Source of the DNA: Spirometra erinaceieuropaei
Lineage: Eukaryota > Platyhelminthes > Cestoda > Diphyllobothriidea > Diphyllobothriidae
Reading direction: 5' to 3'
DNA length: 64,000 bases
Assembly: GCA_902702965.1 (NCBI GenBank)
Contig: CACRXP010000307.1
Location: forward strand, 583,310-647,309
This document shows positions 10,620-21,606 of this stretch, piece by piece; the first letter of the stretch is position 1, and each line of letters opens with the position of its first letter. The position numbers and the translations under genes are program-made. A model generated the notes under the pieces. The model ran no database searches and was not told the DNA's origin. It saw nothing but the letters and a program-made list of their open reading frames with translations.

Positions 10620-13600
10620 CCAATCAGCAATCATCCATGGTTGGGTTTCCAACATCGCCAGCTCCTTCTTTGACCGGCTAGTAACGGCCACAGGCATCGT
10701 CGGTAGGCCTGGAGAGTAAGTGGATGAAGTTCAGAGTCATACATTCCAGTCTTCCGTCTGAGCCTTCGTTGTTTAGCTTCTCCTATCGTACATGGTTGGC
10801 TCTCTTCAACCTACTGCTCCCTCTTCGACCGGCCAGTAACGCCGACGGTTGGCTTTCTTTAATAGACAACTTCCCCTTCGACCGGCCATTCACGGCCACC
10901 GGCATCGTAGGTAGCCTAAAAGAGTAAGTGGACGAAGTACAGAGTCATACCTTGCAGTCTTCTGTCGGCGCCGTCATCGGTTGGCTTCTCCAAACGTCCA
11001 CGGTTGGCTCTCCACAATCGACAGCCCCCGCTATGACCGGCCAGTAGCGGCCAGAGGCACTGCAGCTAGGCATGTTTAGTAAGTGTACGAAGTATAGAAT
11101 CATACCTATCAGTCTTCTGTCGGCGCCGTCATTGGCTGGCTGCCCCAATCGTTGACGGTTGCCTCCTCTCAATCGACATCTCCTTCTATGACCTGGCCCG
11201 TAACGGCCATATGCTCTGCATTTAGGCATGGAGAGTAAGTGGTCGCAGTACAGAGTCATACCTTCTAGTCTTCCATCTGTGTTTTCGTTGTTTAGCTTCT
11301 CCAACCGTCAATGGTTGCCTCTCTTCAACCTTCTGTTCCATCTTTGACCGGCCAGTAACGGCAATAGGCACTGTAGGCAGCCAGGGAGAGTAAGTGGACG
11401 ACGTACAGAGTCATACCTTCCAGTCTTCCGTCGGCGCCGTCATTGGTTGGCTTCTCCAAGCGTACATGGTTGGCTCTCCACAATCGACAGCCCCCGCTAT
11501 GACCGGCCAGTAGCGGCCAGAGGCACTGCAGCTAGGCATGTTTAGTAAGTGTACGAAGTATAGAATCATACCTATCAGTCTTCTGTCGGCGCCGTCATTG
11601 GCTGGCTGCCCCAATCGTTGACGGTTGCCTCCTCTCAATCGACATCTCCTTCTATGACCTGGCCCGTAACGGCCATATGCTCTGCATTTAGGCATGGAGA
11701 GTAAGTGGTCGCAGTACAGAGTCATACCTTCTAGTCTTCCATCTGTGTTTTCGTTGTTAAGCTTCTCCAACCGTCAATGGTTGCCTCTCTTCAACCTTCT
11801 GTTCCATCTTTGACCGGCCAGTAACGGCAATAGGCACTGTAGGCAGCCAGGGAGAGTAAGTGGACGACGTACAGAGTCATACCTTCCAGTCGTCCGTCGG
11901 CGCCGTCATTGGTTGGCTTCTCCAAGCGTACATGGTTGGCTCTCCACAATCGACAGCTCCCGCTATGACCGGCCAGTAACGGCCATAGGCACTGCATCTA
12001 GGCATGTAGAGTAAGTGTACGAAGTACAGAGTCATACCTTCCAGTCTTCTGTCCGCGCCTTCATTGGTTGGCTTCCCCAATCGTCAATGGTTGGCATTCC
12101 ACAATAGACAGCTCCTTCTATCATCCGGCTAGTAACGGCCAGAGGCTCTGCACGTAGGCGTGGAGAGTAAGTGGACGTAGTACAGAGTCATACCTTCTAC
12201 TACTCCGTCTGCGTCTTCGTTGGTTAGCATCTCCAATTGCCGACGGTTGGCTCGCCTTAATCGACAGCTCCCTCTATGACCGGCCAGTAACGGCCACAGG
12301 CACTGCCGGCAGGCATGGAGAGTAAGTGGACGAAGTACACAATAATACCTTCCATTCTTCCGTCCGCGCCCTCATTGGTTGGCTTCCCCAATCCTCCATG
12401 GTTGGCTCTCCACAATCGAGAGATCCCTCTGTGACCGGCCAGTAACGGCTAGAGGCTCTGCACGTAGGCATGGAGAGTACGTGGGCGAAATACAGAGTCA
12501 TACCTTCCGGTTTTCTATCTGCGTCTTCGTTGTTTAGCTTCTCCAATCGTCAATGGCTGCCTCTCTTCAACCTACTGTTCCGTCTTCGACCGGCCAGTAA
12601 CGGTAATAGGCACCGTAGGTAGCCAGGGAGATTATGCGGACGAAGTACAGAGTCATACCTTCACGTCTTCTGTCCGCGCCTTCATTGGTTGGCTTCCCCA
12701 ATCGTCCACGGTTGGTTCTCCACATTCGACAGTTCCTTCTATGACCGGCTAGTAACGGCCAGAGGCTCTGCACGTAGGCATGTGGAGAAAGTGGGCGAAA
12801 AACAGAGTCATACCTTCCAGTTTTCTATCTGCGTCCTGGTTGTTTACCTTCTCCATTCGTCAATGGCGGCCTCTCTTCAACCTACTGTTCCGTCTTTGAC
12901 CGGCCAGTAAAGGAAATAGGCATTGTAGGCAGCCAGGGAGAGTAAGTGGACGAAGTACAGAGTCATACCTTCCAGTCTTCTGTCGGCGCCGTCATTGGTT
13001 GGCTTCCCCAATCGTCAATGTTTGGTTCCCCACAATCGACAGCTCTCTCTTTGACCGGCCAGTAACGGCTACAAGTACCGTAGGTAGGCATGGAGAGTAA
13101 GTGCACGAAGTCCAGAGTCCTACCTTTCCGTCTTCTGTCCGCGCCTTCATTTGTTAACTACCCCAATCGTAAATAGTTTGCTCTCCACATTCGACAGCTC
13201 CTTCTATGTCCGCCTAGTAACGGCCAAAGGCTCTGCACGTAGGCCGGGAGAGTAAGTGGATGAAGTACACAGTCATACCTTCCAGTCTTCCGTCCACGCC
13301 TTCATTGGTTGACTTCCCCATTCGTCCATGGTTGGCTCTCCACAATCGACATCTCCCTCTATGACCGGCCAGTAACGTCCAGAGGCTCCGCACGTAGGCA
13401 TCGAGAGTAAGTGGACAAAGTACACAGTCATACCTTCCACTTCTACGTCTGCGTCTTCGTTGGTTAGCATCCCAATTGTCGACGGCCGGCTCTCATTAAT
13501 CGACAGCTCCCTCTTTGACCGGCCAGTAATGGCCACAGGCACTGTAGGAAGGCATGGAGAGTAAGTGGGCGACATACAGAGTCATACCTTCCAGTTTACC

Positions 13601-15170
13601 ATGCGAGCCTTCCTTGGTTGGCTTACCCAATCGTCCATGGTTGGCTCTCCGCAATTGAGAGATCCCTCTATGACCGGCCAGTAACGGCCAGAGGCTCTGC
13701 ACGTAGGCATGGAGTGTAAGTGGACGAAGTACACAGTCATACCTTCCAGCCTTCCGTTCGCTCTCATTGCTTGGCTTCCCCAATCGTCCATGGTTGGCTC
13801 TCCACAATCGAGAGATCATACTATGACTGGCCAGTAATGGCCATAGGCTCTGCACGTAGGCATGGAGAGTAAGTGGGCGAAATACAGAGTCCTATCTTCC
13901 AGTTTTCCATCTGCGTCTTCGTTGTTTAGCTTCTCCAATGGTCATTGGCTGCCTCTCTTCAACCTACTCTTCCGTCTTCGACCGGCCAGTAACGGAAATA
14001 CGCACCGTAGGTAGTCAGGGAGAGTAAGTGGACGAACTACAGACTCATACTTTCCAGTCTTCTGTCCGCGCCTTCATTGGTTGGCTTCCCCAATCGTCAA
14101 TGGTCTGCACTCCATAATCAACAGCTCCTTCTATGACCGGCTAGTAACGGCAAGAGGCTCCGCACGTACGTATGGAGAGTAAGTGGACGAAGTACACAGT
14201 CATACCTTCCAGTCTTCCATTCGCGCCTTCCTTGGTTGGCTTCCCCAATCGTCAATGGTTGGCTCTCCTCAATCGACAGCCCCCCCTATGACCGGCCAGC
14301 ATCGGCCAGAGGCACTGCAGCTAGGCATGCCCAGTAAGTGTACGAAGTACAGCGTCATACCTTCCAGTCTTCCGTCCGCGCCCTCATTGGTTGGCTTCCC
14401 CAATTGCCGACGGTTGCCTCTCCTCAATCAACATCTCCCTCTATCACCGGCCAGTAACGGCCAGAGGCTCTGCACGTAGGCATGGAGAGTAAGTGGGCGA
14501 AATACAGAGTCATACCTTCCAGTTTTCTATCTGCGTCTTCGTTGTTTAGCTTCTCCAATCATCAATGGCTGCCACTCTTCAACCTACTGTTCCGTCTTCG
14601 ACCGGCCAGTAACGGAAATAGGCACTGTAGGTAGCCAGGGAGAGTAAGTGTAGGAAGTACAGAGTCATACCTTCAAGTCTTCTGTCCGCGCCTTCATTGG
14701 TTGGCTTCCCCCAATCGTCCACGGTCGGCTCTCCACAATCGACAGCCCCCGCTATGACCGGCTAGTGATGACCAGAGGCTCTGTACGTAGGCATGGAAAG
14801 TAAGTTGACGAGGTACAGAGTCATACCTTCCTCTCCTCCGTTAGCGTCTTCGTTGGTTAGCATCTCCAATTGTCGACGGTCGGCTCTCATCAATCGCCAT
14901 GACCCTCTTTAACCGGCCGGTAACATCAACAATCACTGTCGGTAGGCTAGGAGTGCAAATGGAGGACTTAACGATGCTTACCTTCACGTCTTCCGTCCGC
15001 GCCTTCGTTCGTTATCTAGCCCAATCGCCGTTAGGTTGGGTCTTCTCGCACACCGCCTCCACCATCGTCAGCAGGTAATAGTCACAATGACTGCCGCTAG
15101 GCATAGAGAGCAAATGCAGTACGTAAATATGCTTACCTTTACGATATCCGTCTGCAAATTCGTCGGATGG
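10620..15170 (+). repeat. Satellite-like tandem array, monomer about 155 bp, about 29 copies
   Basis: The core GACCGGCCAGTAACGG recurs every 155-156 bp (for example 11,035, 11,190, 11,346, 11,501, 11,656, 11,812, 11,967). Each monomer also has a GTAAGTGGACGAAGTACA block, a CATACCTTCCAGTCTTC block and a TTGGTTGGCTTCCCCAATCG block. Divergence rises toward the 15-kb edge. Minus-strand open frames here simply read through the repeat; because the period is not a steady multiple of three they drift and stop, so I do not call them genes. The array lies wholly inside the Merlin ends. Confidence 0.9.
10945..11876 (+). repeat. Higher-order repeat: 466-bp trimer, two copies
   Basis: The block 10,945-11,410 is repeated almost unchanged at 11,411-11,876, an offset of 466 bp, or three monomers. 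Differences are very few (for example near 11,000/11,466, and TTTAGC versus TTAAGC near 11,295/11,760). Neighbouring monomers within the trimer differ far more from each other. This is the signature of recent higher-order amplification, as in centromeric satellites. Confidence 0.8.
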
Positions 15171-15233
15171 TGGGGGTTATGTAGAGGTTGACACCCGCTG
15201 TATTGTACACTTCCACAGTTCTCCATCTAGATC

Positions 15234-16112
15234 CCCACCGACTGCTGGTGGCGTAGATGCCGTCCTCCGCGGGTTATACCGACAGCCGCGGATGAAATAC
15301 AAGCTCTCCTGCAGTCCGCAGGCCTCGTTCAGTATCTGCAGCGGTCGACGTTGCTGGTCACCACCATAGCATGCCGATGTCAGCGTACTGTGCAGATGCA
15401 ACTGCTGCCGCACATACGGACGATTATGCATTCCGTTGTGGACACTGTCGACGGAGGCGATGCACGTTGACGCAGTCACTGTTCGTTGGCAGCAAGCTCA
15501 GTCTACAACCACTGCTACGTATACGTAACACGTTTGTCGACAATGTGCGCGGCAAGCGCTGTGCAGCAAGTGTACGTCTCAGTCCAAATACTGCCTTGGA
15601 ATGCAAGTACCGACAGACAAGACGCTCACCAGTCACCGCAAGTACAACAGCGAACGATCGCGGTGCCCGTTGTGGGTCGTCGGTATATACGCAGCGAAAA
15701 GCCCTATTTGAGTCGATTAAAAACTTCCGCTGGGAGGTCCTCGGACCCGTCGTAACGAAGTGGTTGGTTGCCCGTATTATTATTGTAACCGATGAGCGTA
15801 AGCATTACACCCACATACCGTCCTAAGGTTATGCATAATACACCGTCAACCATAGCAGGACTGTCGAGAATCCCCCAATCGGTCAGCATACGAACGCCAC
15901 AGCGGCCTATTGGAGAAGATTAAAGAGGAACCTGTATGAGTCTGGCCTTGTCTGCGGCACAACAGTGTTGGGTCCACCGAGATGAGGTTCAGTACCGCCT
16001 CCGGTTCGACCTAAGCGGCGGCAATATGGCAGTCTCCCGGTAACATTTCCTACGACATTGGGCAGCGGCGCATCCAATTGAATGCGGTCGTTACATGCGA
16101 CCACACGGACTG
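15234..16112 (+). pseudogene. Degenerate Merlin transposase copy
   Basis: The sequence opens after a TCTAG acceptor-like site and runs collinearly with the intact transposase at 16.8-17.8 kb, but on the other strand. The zinc-binding segment FRCGHCRRRRC is clear, followed by GSKLSLQ and KRCAAS. The first catalytic region is shifted out of frame (LTSHRKYN lies in another frame) and part of it is missing. VTDE survives near 15,790. A stop follows soon after, and the AYW.RLKR region (about 15,905-15,930) is in yet another frame. Several frameshifts and a deletion make it non-functional. It interrupts the satellite array and faces the intact copy tail to tail. Confidence 0.85.
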
Positions 16113-16124
16113 TAGATAGCAAGC

Positions 16125-16800
16125 AGACTACATGGAGGAGGTAGGGAGACTTACCTTCACGACTTCCTTATGCGCCTTCATTGGTTAAATTATCTATTTG
16201 CCGTTGGTTGCATCTCCTTCATCGCCAGCAGATAACGGCCACATTCACTGCAGTTAGTCATGTATACCTAATGGACGACGCACATAAGCTAGCCTTCACG
16301 TCTTCGGTCTGTGCTTCCGTAGGCCAGCTTAACTAATCGCCGTTTGCTGGCTTTCCTCAATCGTCAGCACTTCCACCACCATCCATTAAACGGCCTTATT
16401 CTCCGTATGCAGGCATTGAGACTTAATGGAGGAGTTACGCAGACTTACCTTAACGTCTGCCGTCTGCGGCTCCGTTGGTTAGCTTACCTAATCGTCGTCG
16501 GTTGGTTCTCCTTCATCACCAGCTCTCTCATCGCCATCCAGTAAACGGCCACATTCGCCGTATGCAAGCATTGTGACTTAGTGGAGGCAGTATGCCGACT
16601 TACCTTCATGTCTTCCGTCGGTGGCTTCGTTGATTAGCTTTCCCAATCGCCGTTTGCAGGCTCTCCTCAATCGCCATCTTTCCCATCGTCAGTATCTAAC
16701 CGTTGCATTAATTGGAGGTAGCCATGGAGAGTAAATGGAGGAAGTACAGAGACTTACATTCACGTCTTATCTATGCGCCTCAGTTAGATATCTTACCCAG
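16125..16800 (+). repeat. Diverged continuation of the 155-bp array (about 5 monomers)
   Basis: It has the same block order as the main array (AATGGAGGA, CTTACCTTCACGTCTTCCGT, TTGGTTAGCTTACC, CCAGTAAACGGCCAC) but is much more diverged, like the 15-kb edge. It ends inside the last codons of the intact transposase, whose final residues are read from the array sequence. Confidence 0.75.
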
Positions 16801-17753
16801 TCACCGTTCGTTGGCTCTCTTCTATTGGATACGCTGCTGCCCAATGTCGTAGGAAAGTTTCCCAGGAGGCTGCCATGTTGTCAGTCCTTAGGTCAAACCA
16901 TAAGCGGTACTGAACCTCATCTAGGTGGGCCCACACTGCTCTGCCACAGACAGGTCCAGACTCTTGCAGCTTCCTCTTTAACCTGCTCCAGTAGGCTTCA
17001 ATGGCGTTCGTATGCCGTCCCGTTGTGGGATTCACGAAGCCCCTACGGTGGTTGACAGTGTAGTGCGTATAACCTTCCGACGGTAGGCGGGTGTAACCCT
17101 TCCACTCATCCGTTACGATAACACTACCAGTAGCCACCCACTTCCTTATGACGGGCCTTAGAGCCTCCCAGCTGCGGTTGTTAATCTGCTCAAACAAGGC
17201 TTTCCGCCTGCGTGTGTCGTACATACCAACGACCCACAACTGCCGTCGCGGCCGTCCCCTGTTATACTTGCGGCGACTTATGAGCGTCTCGTCTATCTGT
17301 ACTTCCACGCCGGGTCCCCCAATTTGGGTTACGGCGGATAGAAGTGCGTGTGAACAAGCCCCCCGGCAAATGCCATACCATTCCATGGCCGTATTTCTAC
17401 TGACACCTACACTTGCCGCACACCGCTTGGCACGCACACCTTCGACAAACTTGTAGCATATGCGCATTAGTGTCTGCAGGCTGAGCTTACTACCAAGGAA
17501 CATTGACCCCGTCCGCAGGCACCTCTTCCGTCTGCAGTGTCCACATCGGAATGCATAACCGTCCGTATGCTGCCGCAACACTTGCATCCGCATAGTGCGT
17601 CGACATCGGCAGGCTAGGATTGTGGCCAGCAACCTCCACCGCTGCAGGTACTGAACGACACCTGCTGACTGAAGGACAGCTTGTATTTCGTCCTCGGCCG
17701 TCGGTGTAATCAGCTGAGGACCGCGCCTACGTCCGCCTGCATTCGGTGACGAC
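16793..17753 (-). CDS. Merlin (IS1016/ISXO2-like DDE) transposase, main exon
   Basis: An uninterrupted frame of about 320 codons. The part from 17,632 down to 16,793 (279 residues) shows a cysteine-rich N-terminus (CRC near residue 8, then CGHC and a further Cys at 30-38) followed by a DDE nuclease fold. The three acidic residues are D114 in QIDET, D175 in VTDEW and E212 in NAIEAYW, with the family's RLKR tail. The frame stays open a further 41 codons upstream to a TCTAG acceptor-like site at 17,754. No ATG lies in that extension, so the start is probably in an upstream exon; the first internal Met pair is near residue 14. The enzyme would cut and paste elements bearing the TIRs at 10,513 and 18,660. 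The last residues run into satellite sequence. A complete catalytic triad and no stops suggest recent activity. Confidence 0.88.
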
Positions 17754-18634
17754 CTAGATATAAAACAGAACGAGTTTACGATACTGCTGATGTCAACTTA
17801 TGCATATCTCCTACCCCTCTTTTCCCTTATGTGTGCCTACATATACCATAGTAAACCTACGATTGAGGTTCAGTTAAATTACCGGTTGCTTATAGATATT
17901 AGACCATCATGCGGTCCGCGCTAACTACTCGGACATACCGTAACTGTCTCCACATTTTTCTCACACAACTTAAACCTATCCGGCCGTACGGTCTGCGGTT
18001 AAATTTAACCATAGAAGGGTTGCGTAGTTCTACTAACAGCTCCCACCATGCATACTTATAAATCTCATAAAACATCGACCAAACATACAGCGGTCGCCAA
18101 CTTCCGGAGTTAGCTAGCTTCCTGTAGGCTGGTGCGGTGGCGTTGCAGTACGTCCAGATATCCTAACCATCTTTCGCGTTATGCGTATTAACGGTAAGGG
18201 GTTGAGACGTGATGCAATTGTCATAAGCACTTTATTCAAATACTCTTACCCAACCGCAGTACATCGCTGTCCGCCCGCGTCCCCTGTGTGCATCATCTGG
18301 TTCCCGTCCATCTAACGCACACCAATTTCAAGTGCGGCGCCAATGATCCGATTGGTTAGCCGCTAGGCGGTTCAGGTTTACTCGTCCCGGCGGCCAATCA
18401 CATCACGTCCCCGGCCAGCCCTCCTTCGATTGGTCATTGCCTACGGTTTTCCCACTTTGCGCGCCAGCCTCTCCTATTTTTGACTTCATTAAAACAAAAA
18501 ATTATTTTTCCGCGATTTACAACATTTTCCTACCTCCAACTGCCAATTTAGTGCGCTTTGCCGTTTGCCCCGCCCGTTCTTCCCCTCAAAACCGCCATCC
18601 CGTTGTACCCGACCCACCTAGAGAGGATTTCTCA
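17754..18634 (-). promoter_or_regulatory. Merlin 5' region with repeated CCAAT/ATTGG boxes
   Basis: This region lies upstream of the transposase exon, between its acceptor and the right TIR. It carries CCAAT or ATTGG near 18,328, 18,342, 18,353, 18,396 and 18,430 within about 110 bp, in a GC-rich stretch. CCAAT clusters are typical of NF-Y-type promoters. It is the natural place for the transposase promoter and first exon, but I cannot fix a start codon or donor. Confidence 0.4.
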
Positions 18635-18660
18635 CTGCGGCGGCCTGTTTGGCTTCCGCC
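18635..18660 (-). repeat. Merlin right terminal inverted repeat
   Basis: Read on the - strand it begins GGCGGAAGCC and ends GCCGCCGCAG. It pairs with 10,513-10,538 and is followed immediately by the second GATTAATT. Confidence 0.75.
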
Positions 18661-19040
18661 GATTAATTAAGCTGGGTTGCCATACCAATCAGCCTACAGC
18701 ATAATTCTATCATGATTCAGTTACCTCAGGATGTTAGCAATCGAGCGAACATCCATCTTGGCTGCATGCAAAACTATACTCTGTGAAAATGACTACTTAT
18801 TTAGCATACATTTTTTCCCACTGATTTACGATGCCTCTAAGTTTCCAATTATATCTCATGGAAAACATATATAAACATATCCATCCCTTTGTTCTTTCAG
18901 TAGAAAATTACGTCTTCTTCCAAATTTATATACGAAGGAGGTATATAATTCGGTTTTAAAACAAATGTTTTATTGTGAGACTTTCAAATACCGTGTAATG
19001 GCCGTTCATGATTTGACATTCGCATATTTAAGGAAAGTGA
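18661..19040 (+). mobile_element. Foldback element FB1, remainder of left arm and part of middle
   Basis: Continues the FB sequence broken at 10,512. Its blocks (ATCATGATTCAGTTACCTCAGG, GCTGCATGCAAAACTA, TCATGGAAAACAT, GTAGAAAATTACGTCTTCTTC, GGCCGTTCATG) correspond in order to 44,585-44,945. No right arm is seen downstream, so this copy is truncated at about 19,040. Confidence 0.75.
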
Positions 19041-20700
19041 GAGTTGGTAGGATATGCAAGTCTGAAACAAGTGGATGTTTTGTGGAAACCTATTGCGAGC
19101 CTTATCCTTTAACTCAGGTTTGGTTAACTGGGTACGTTTACAGGTAAAATAAATCCGTACAAGGACCCAACAAAGCAGAACGATCGGAACCTGACAACGG
19201 AGCTCTCTGTTAATACAAAACGTTTCTATTGGTTAGTTAAATGCGATGAAGAGGAGGGTTAGCACGAGTGTTAAGGGAGACAAGACCATTGCGCATCGAA
19301 GTACTCAGCTTTGTGGCCTCTCTAGGAATCCTATCTAGACTATAATTGGGTAAACAATCCTCGGGCGGAGAATGTGCAACGCCAGTTTACATGCTCCGAG
19401 TAAATTTAGTCCAGCAAGACATTCTTTCTCTATCTGGACGCCGGTTAACTAAATATCATGTGTCTGGCATGACTGAGTCATTCAAAATACCAGTTGGCAC
19501 TTGAAGGATGGAAACTCAATTGACGAAAGTGGTTTTTTGGGAAAGTGGAATTTTGCAGTGCGTACCACGAATAGCATGTATTGCTATGTGATCAAGCGAA
19601 TGCATCCGATGAAGTAACCTTCAGCGATAAGGACGACGGAAACTGGAAGGTTTCCTGCTGACATGAAACCACTTTTATTACTAGGCATGTACAGACTTCA
19701 GCCTGAGTGCAGTCATTCGGCTACCAAGAGCGGATGCAGACCAACCCCCAATGGCAACTATAAATTGCCAATCACTTTTGTCCGAATACTGACCTGCCTT
19801 TCGAGTGAGTGCTCTAGCATACTTTTTGTGTTGAGAATAAAGTACTATTTAGTTAGACGATTTTGCTGTGTGCAAAATAAGTGAAGGGGCCGCATTTCTG
19901 TTCATGGCATTCCGAATATGCGCCAGTATGCGCGATCGCATGCTGCGTAGTAAGTCATGGATTTATAGCGACGCACACTGTGACTAGTTATTTTGGATTT
20001 TCACAGTAGTAATTATGCTGGGTCAGGTATGAAGCAAGATTAAGTAGAAAAACACAGAACGCGCTTCTGACTTGCTTGATCATTGGAAACTAAGTCACAT
20101 TAACAACTATGCATTCTTAACAAGCAGAGATTACCATCCACGTGAAATTGCTCGCATTTATGTCGTAAATCACAATTCACGCTTTGGATTAAGGTCATCT
20201 GAAAGAATTACCGCAAAAACGATAAATTAGAAAGTCGTTAATCAGGCATATACTCTGCTTACCTTCATGTGAAGTCTGTGCCCTGAAGGTGCTATTGTTA
20301 ATCCAAACACCCGAGAGTCTGTTAAAATGAATTTTCTTCTGATTACTCAATTTTTTGAAGAGATTTCGGAGTAAAATTTACTGTTCTGATAAATATGATC
20401 TAAGATTGAGCTGTAAATTTGTTTTTCGGACGTCGAGGTCGCTCCGCCGGTGTGTGCTGTAATTTGATTGAACTATTCAGCCAAAAAAACTTTCGTCGAA
20501 CGTCTCCTTGATGCCCAGAGTAACAGTTAAAATTTACTAGTGAAATATGTTCAAGCTCAGCAGTAGTTCAGAAGCCCATCCTGAGCTGCACATCTTAGAT
20601 TCCGTATTCTCTTTAGTTAGATTTTAGCGAATGTGTCTTTTTTTAATCGCCTTTTCCATGCTTTCATAAAAAACTAAACAATAATCACCCCTGACATCTA
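19041..20700. other. No recognisable feature
   Basis: AT-rich with short random open frames only. No family motif, signal peptide exon or repeat match was noticed. Confidence 0.4.
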
Positions 20701-20705
20701 AAATT

Positions 20706-20950
20706 TCTGGACATCAAGAACGCTCTCTGGCTATGTCTACTGCTTATTGGCTGTTTTCAACTTTTACTGCCTTACTGTACATTGTGCAGACATGATGATC
20801 CATAGGAAGGTTCCTGCGTCCGTGATTATTACATTGGAATCATCACGCGACATATGCAATACAAGGGTCAATATCAGCCACTCCAGAGCCCTTTTTACGG
20901 AACTTTCTTTGTCAATAAACAACCGCCTCAATTTCGATAATCTACAGGTC
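20706..20950 (+). repeat. Local direct duplication, copy 1
   Basis: Collinear with 21,375-21,606: CATCAAGAACnCTC, then TTTTACTGCCTTACTGTACATT, then GCGTCCGTG, then CTTTGTCAATnnACAACCGC. The copies are diverged. No coding potential is shared between them. Confidence 0.55.
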
Positions 20951-21374
20951 AGCGCTGACGAAAGGCCATCCTCTCAGGATTGAGCTGAGACGTCACTTCT
21001 TCGAGTACTGTGCACTACAGCTACGCTAACTAAATTTCACCGCCTCTCGCGTGTTGGACCATCTGACTCATTAAGCGTGTTATCAGACATCATGCACTCT
21101 GGACTCTATCACGCAGCGAGACATGCATTCATGCTGGCGAAGACATGCACCCCCACGTAATCGACACACCGTTACTGACGCTCTCTCGAACGGCCGCGTT
21201 GCTATGACACAAGCAAACGGCGAACTCACGGCAACTTGCCCTGTGTACACAATCAACCTCCTCTCTCATATAACTGACTTCTAACATCGGGCGTAATGAA
21301 ATTATTGTGTGTAGTCATGATTGATTTTACACCCTTATCTGTCATAGATCCGTTGGTGTTTCGAGAGAATTTAC

Positions 21375-21606
21375 TTCCCATCATCAAGAACACTCCTCGG
21401 CTCTGGCGACTCTTCATTGGTTGTTTGCAACATTTACCGCCTTACAGTACATTATACAGATATGGTTATCAATAAGTCAATACCCGCGTCCGTGGAAATT
21501 GAGATATTTGATGTTTCCATTAGTATCACCACAAAACATAGGCAATAAAAGAGCCTATAATAGACGCACTTCCTTTGTCAATCGACAACCGCTTCAACTG
21601 CGTTAG
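21375..21606 (+). repeat. Local direct duplication, copy 2
   Basis: Partner of the copy about 650 bp upstream, with the same block order and spacing. The intervening 0.42 kb has no recognised feature. Confidence 0.55.

Larger units (their letters stand above)
10513..18660 (-). mobile_element. Merlin DNA transposon, 8.15 kb, carrying an internal satellite array
   Basis: The boundaries come from three independent signs. First, the 8-bp direct repeat GATTAATT flanks it at 10,505-10,512 and 18,661-18,668. Second, 26-bp terminal inverted repeats (10,513-10,538 and 18,635-18,660) match at 18 of 26 positions. Third, a related FB copy at 61,718-61,725 carries the same target uninterrupted. Merlin elements (eukaryotic relatives of the bacterial IS1016/IS1595 group) are known to make 8-9-bp target duplications, and the enclosed transposase is of that family. 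The interior holds an array of about 155-bp repeats (10.6-15.2 and 16.1-16.8 kb), a decayed Merlin copy on the + strand, and an apparently intact transposase exon on the - strand. A Merlin element is normally a few kb long; this one is inflated by the array. Confidence 0.85.

Noticed and set aside
10945..13855. Series of 65-120-codon minus-strand frames with similar proteins (YFVHLLSMP, GRYWPVI, DCGEPTM words)
   Set aside because: They are translations of the 155-bp array. The monomer length is not a steady multiple of three, the frames drift between monomers and there is no start or splice context; repetition alone explains the likeness.
10620..15170. CRISPR-like array
   Set aside because: Repeats are 155 bp, contiguous and diverged, with no unique spacers, and the setting is eukaryotic.
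16793..17632. Bacterial insertion sequence (IS1595-type) contamination
   Set aside because: The transposase resembles IS1016/ISXO2 proteins, but it sits in a TIR element with an intron-like acceptor, inside a repeat shared with the rest of this eukaryotic window; Merlin is the right assignment.
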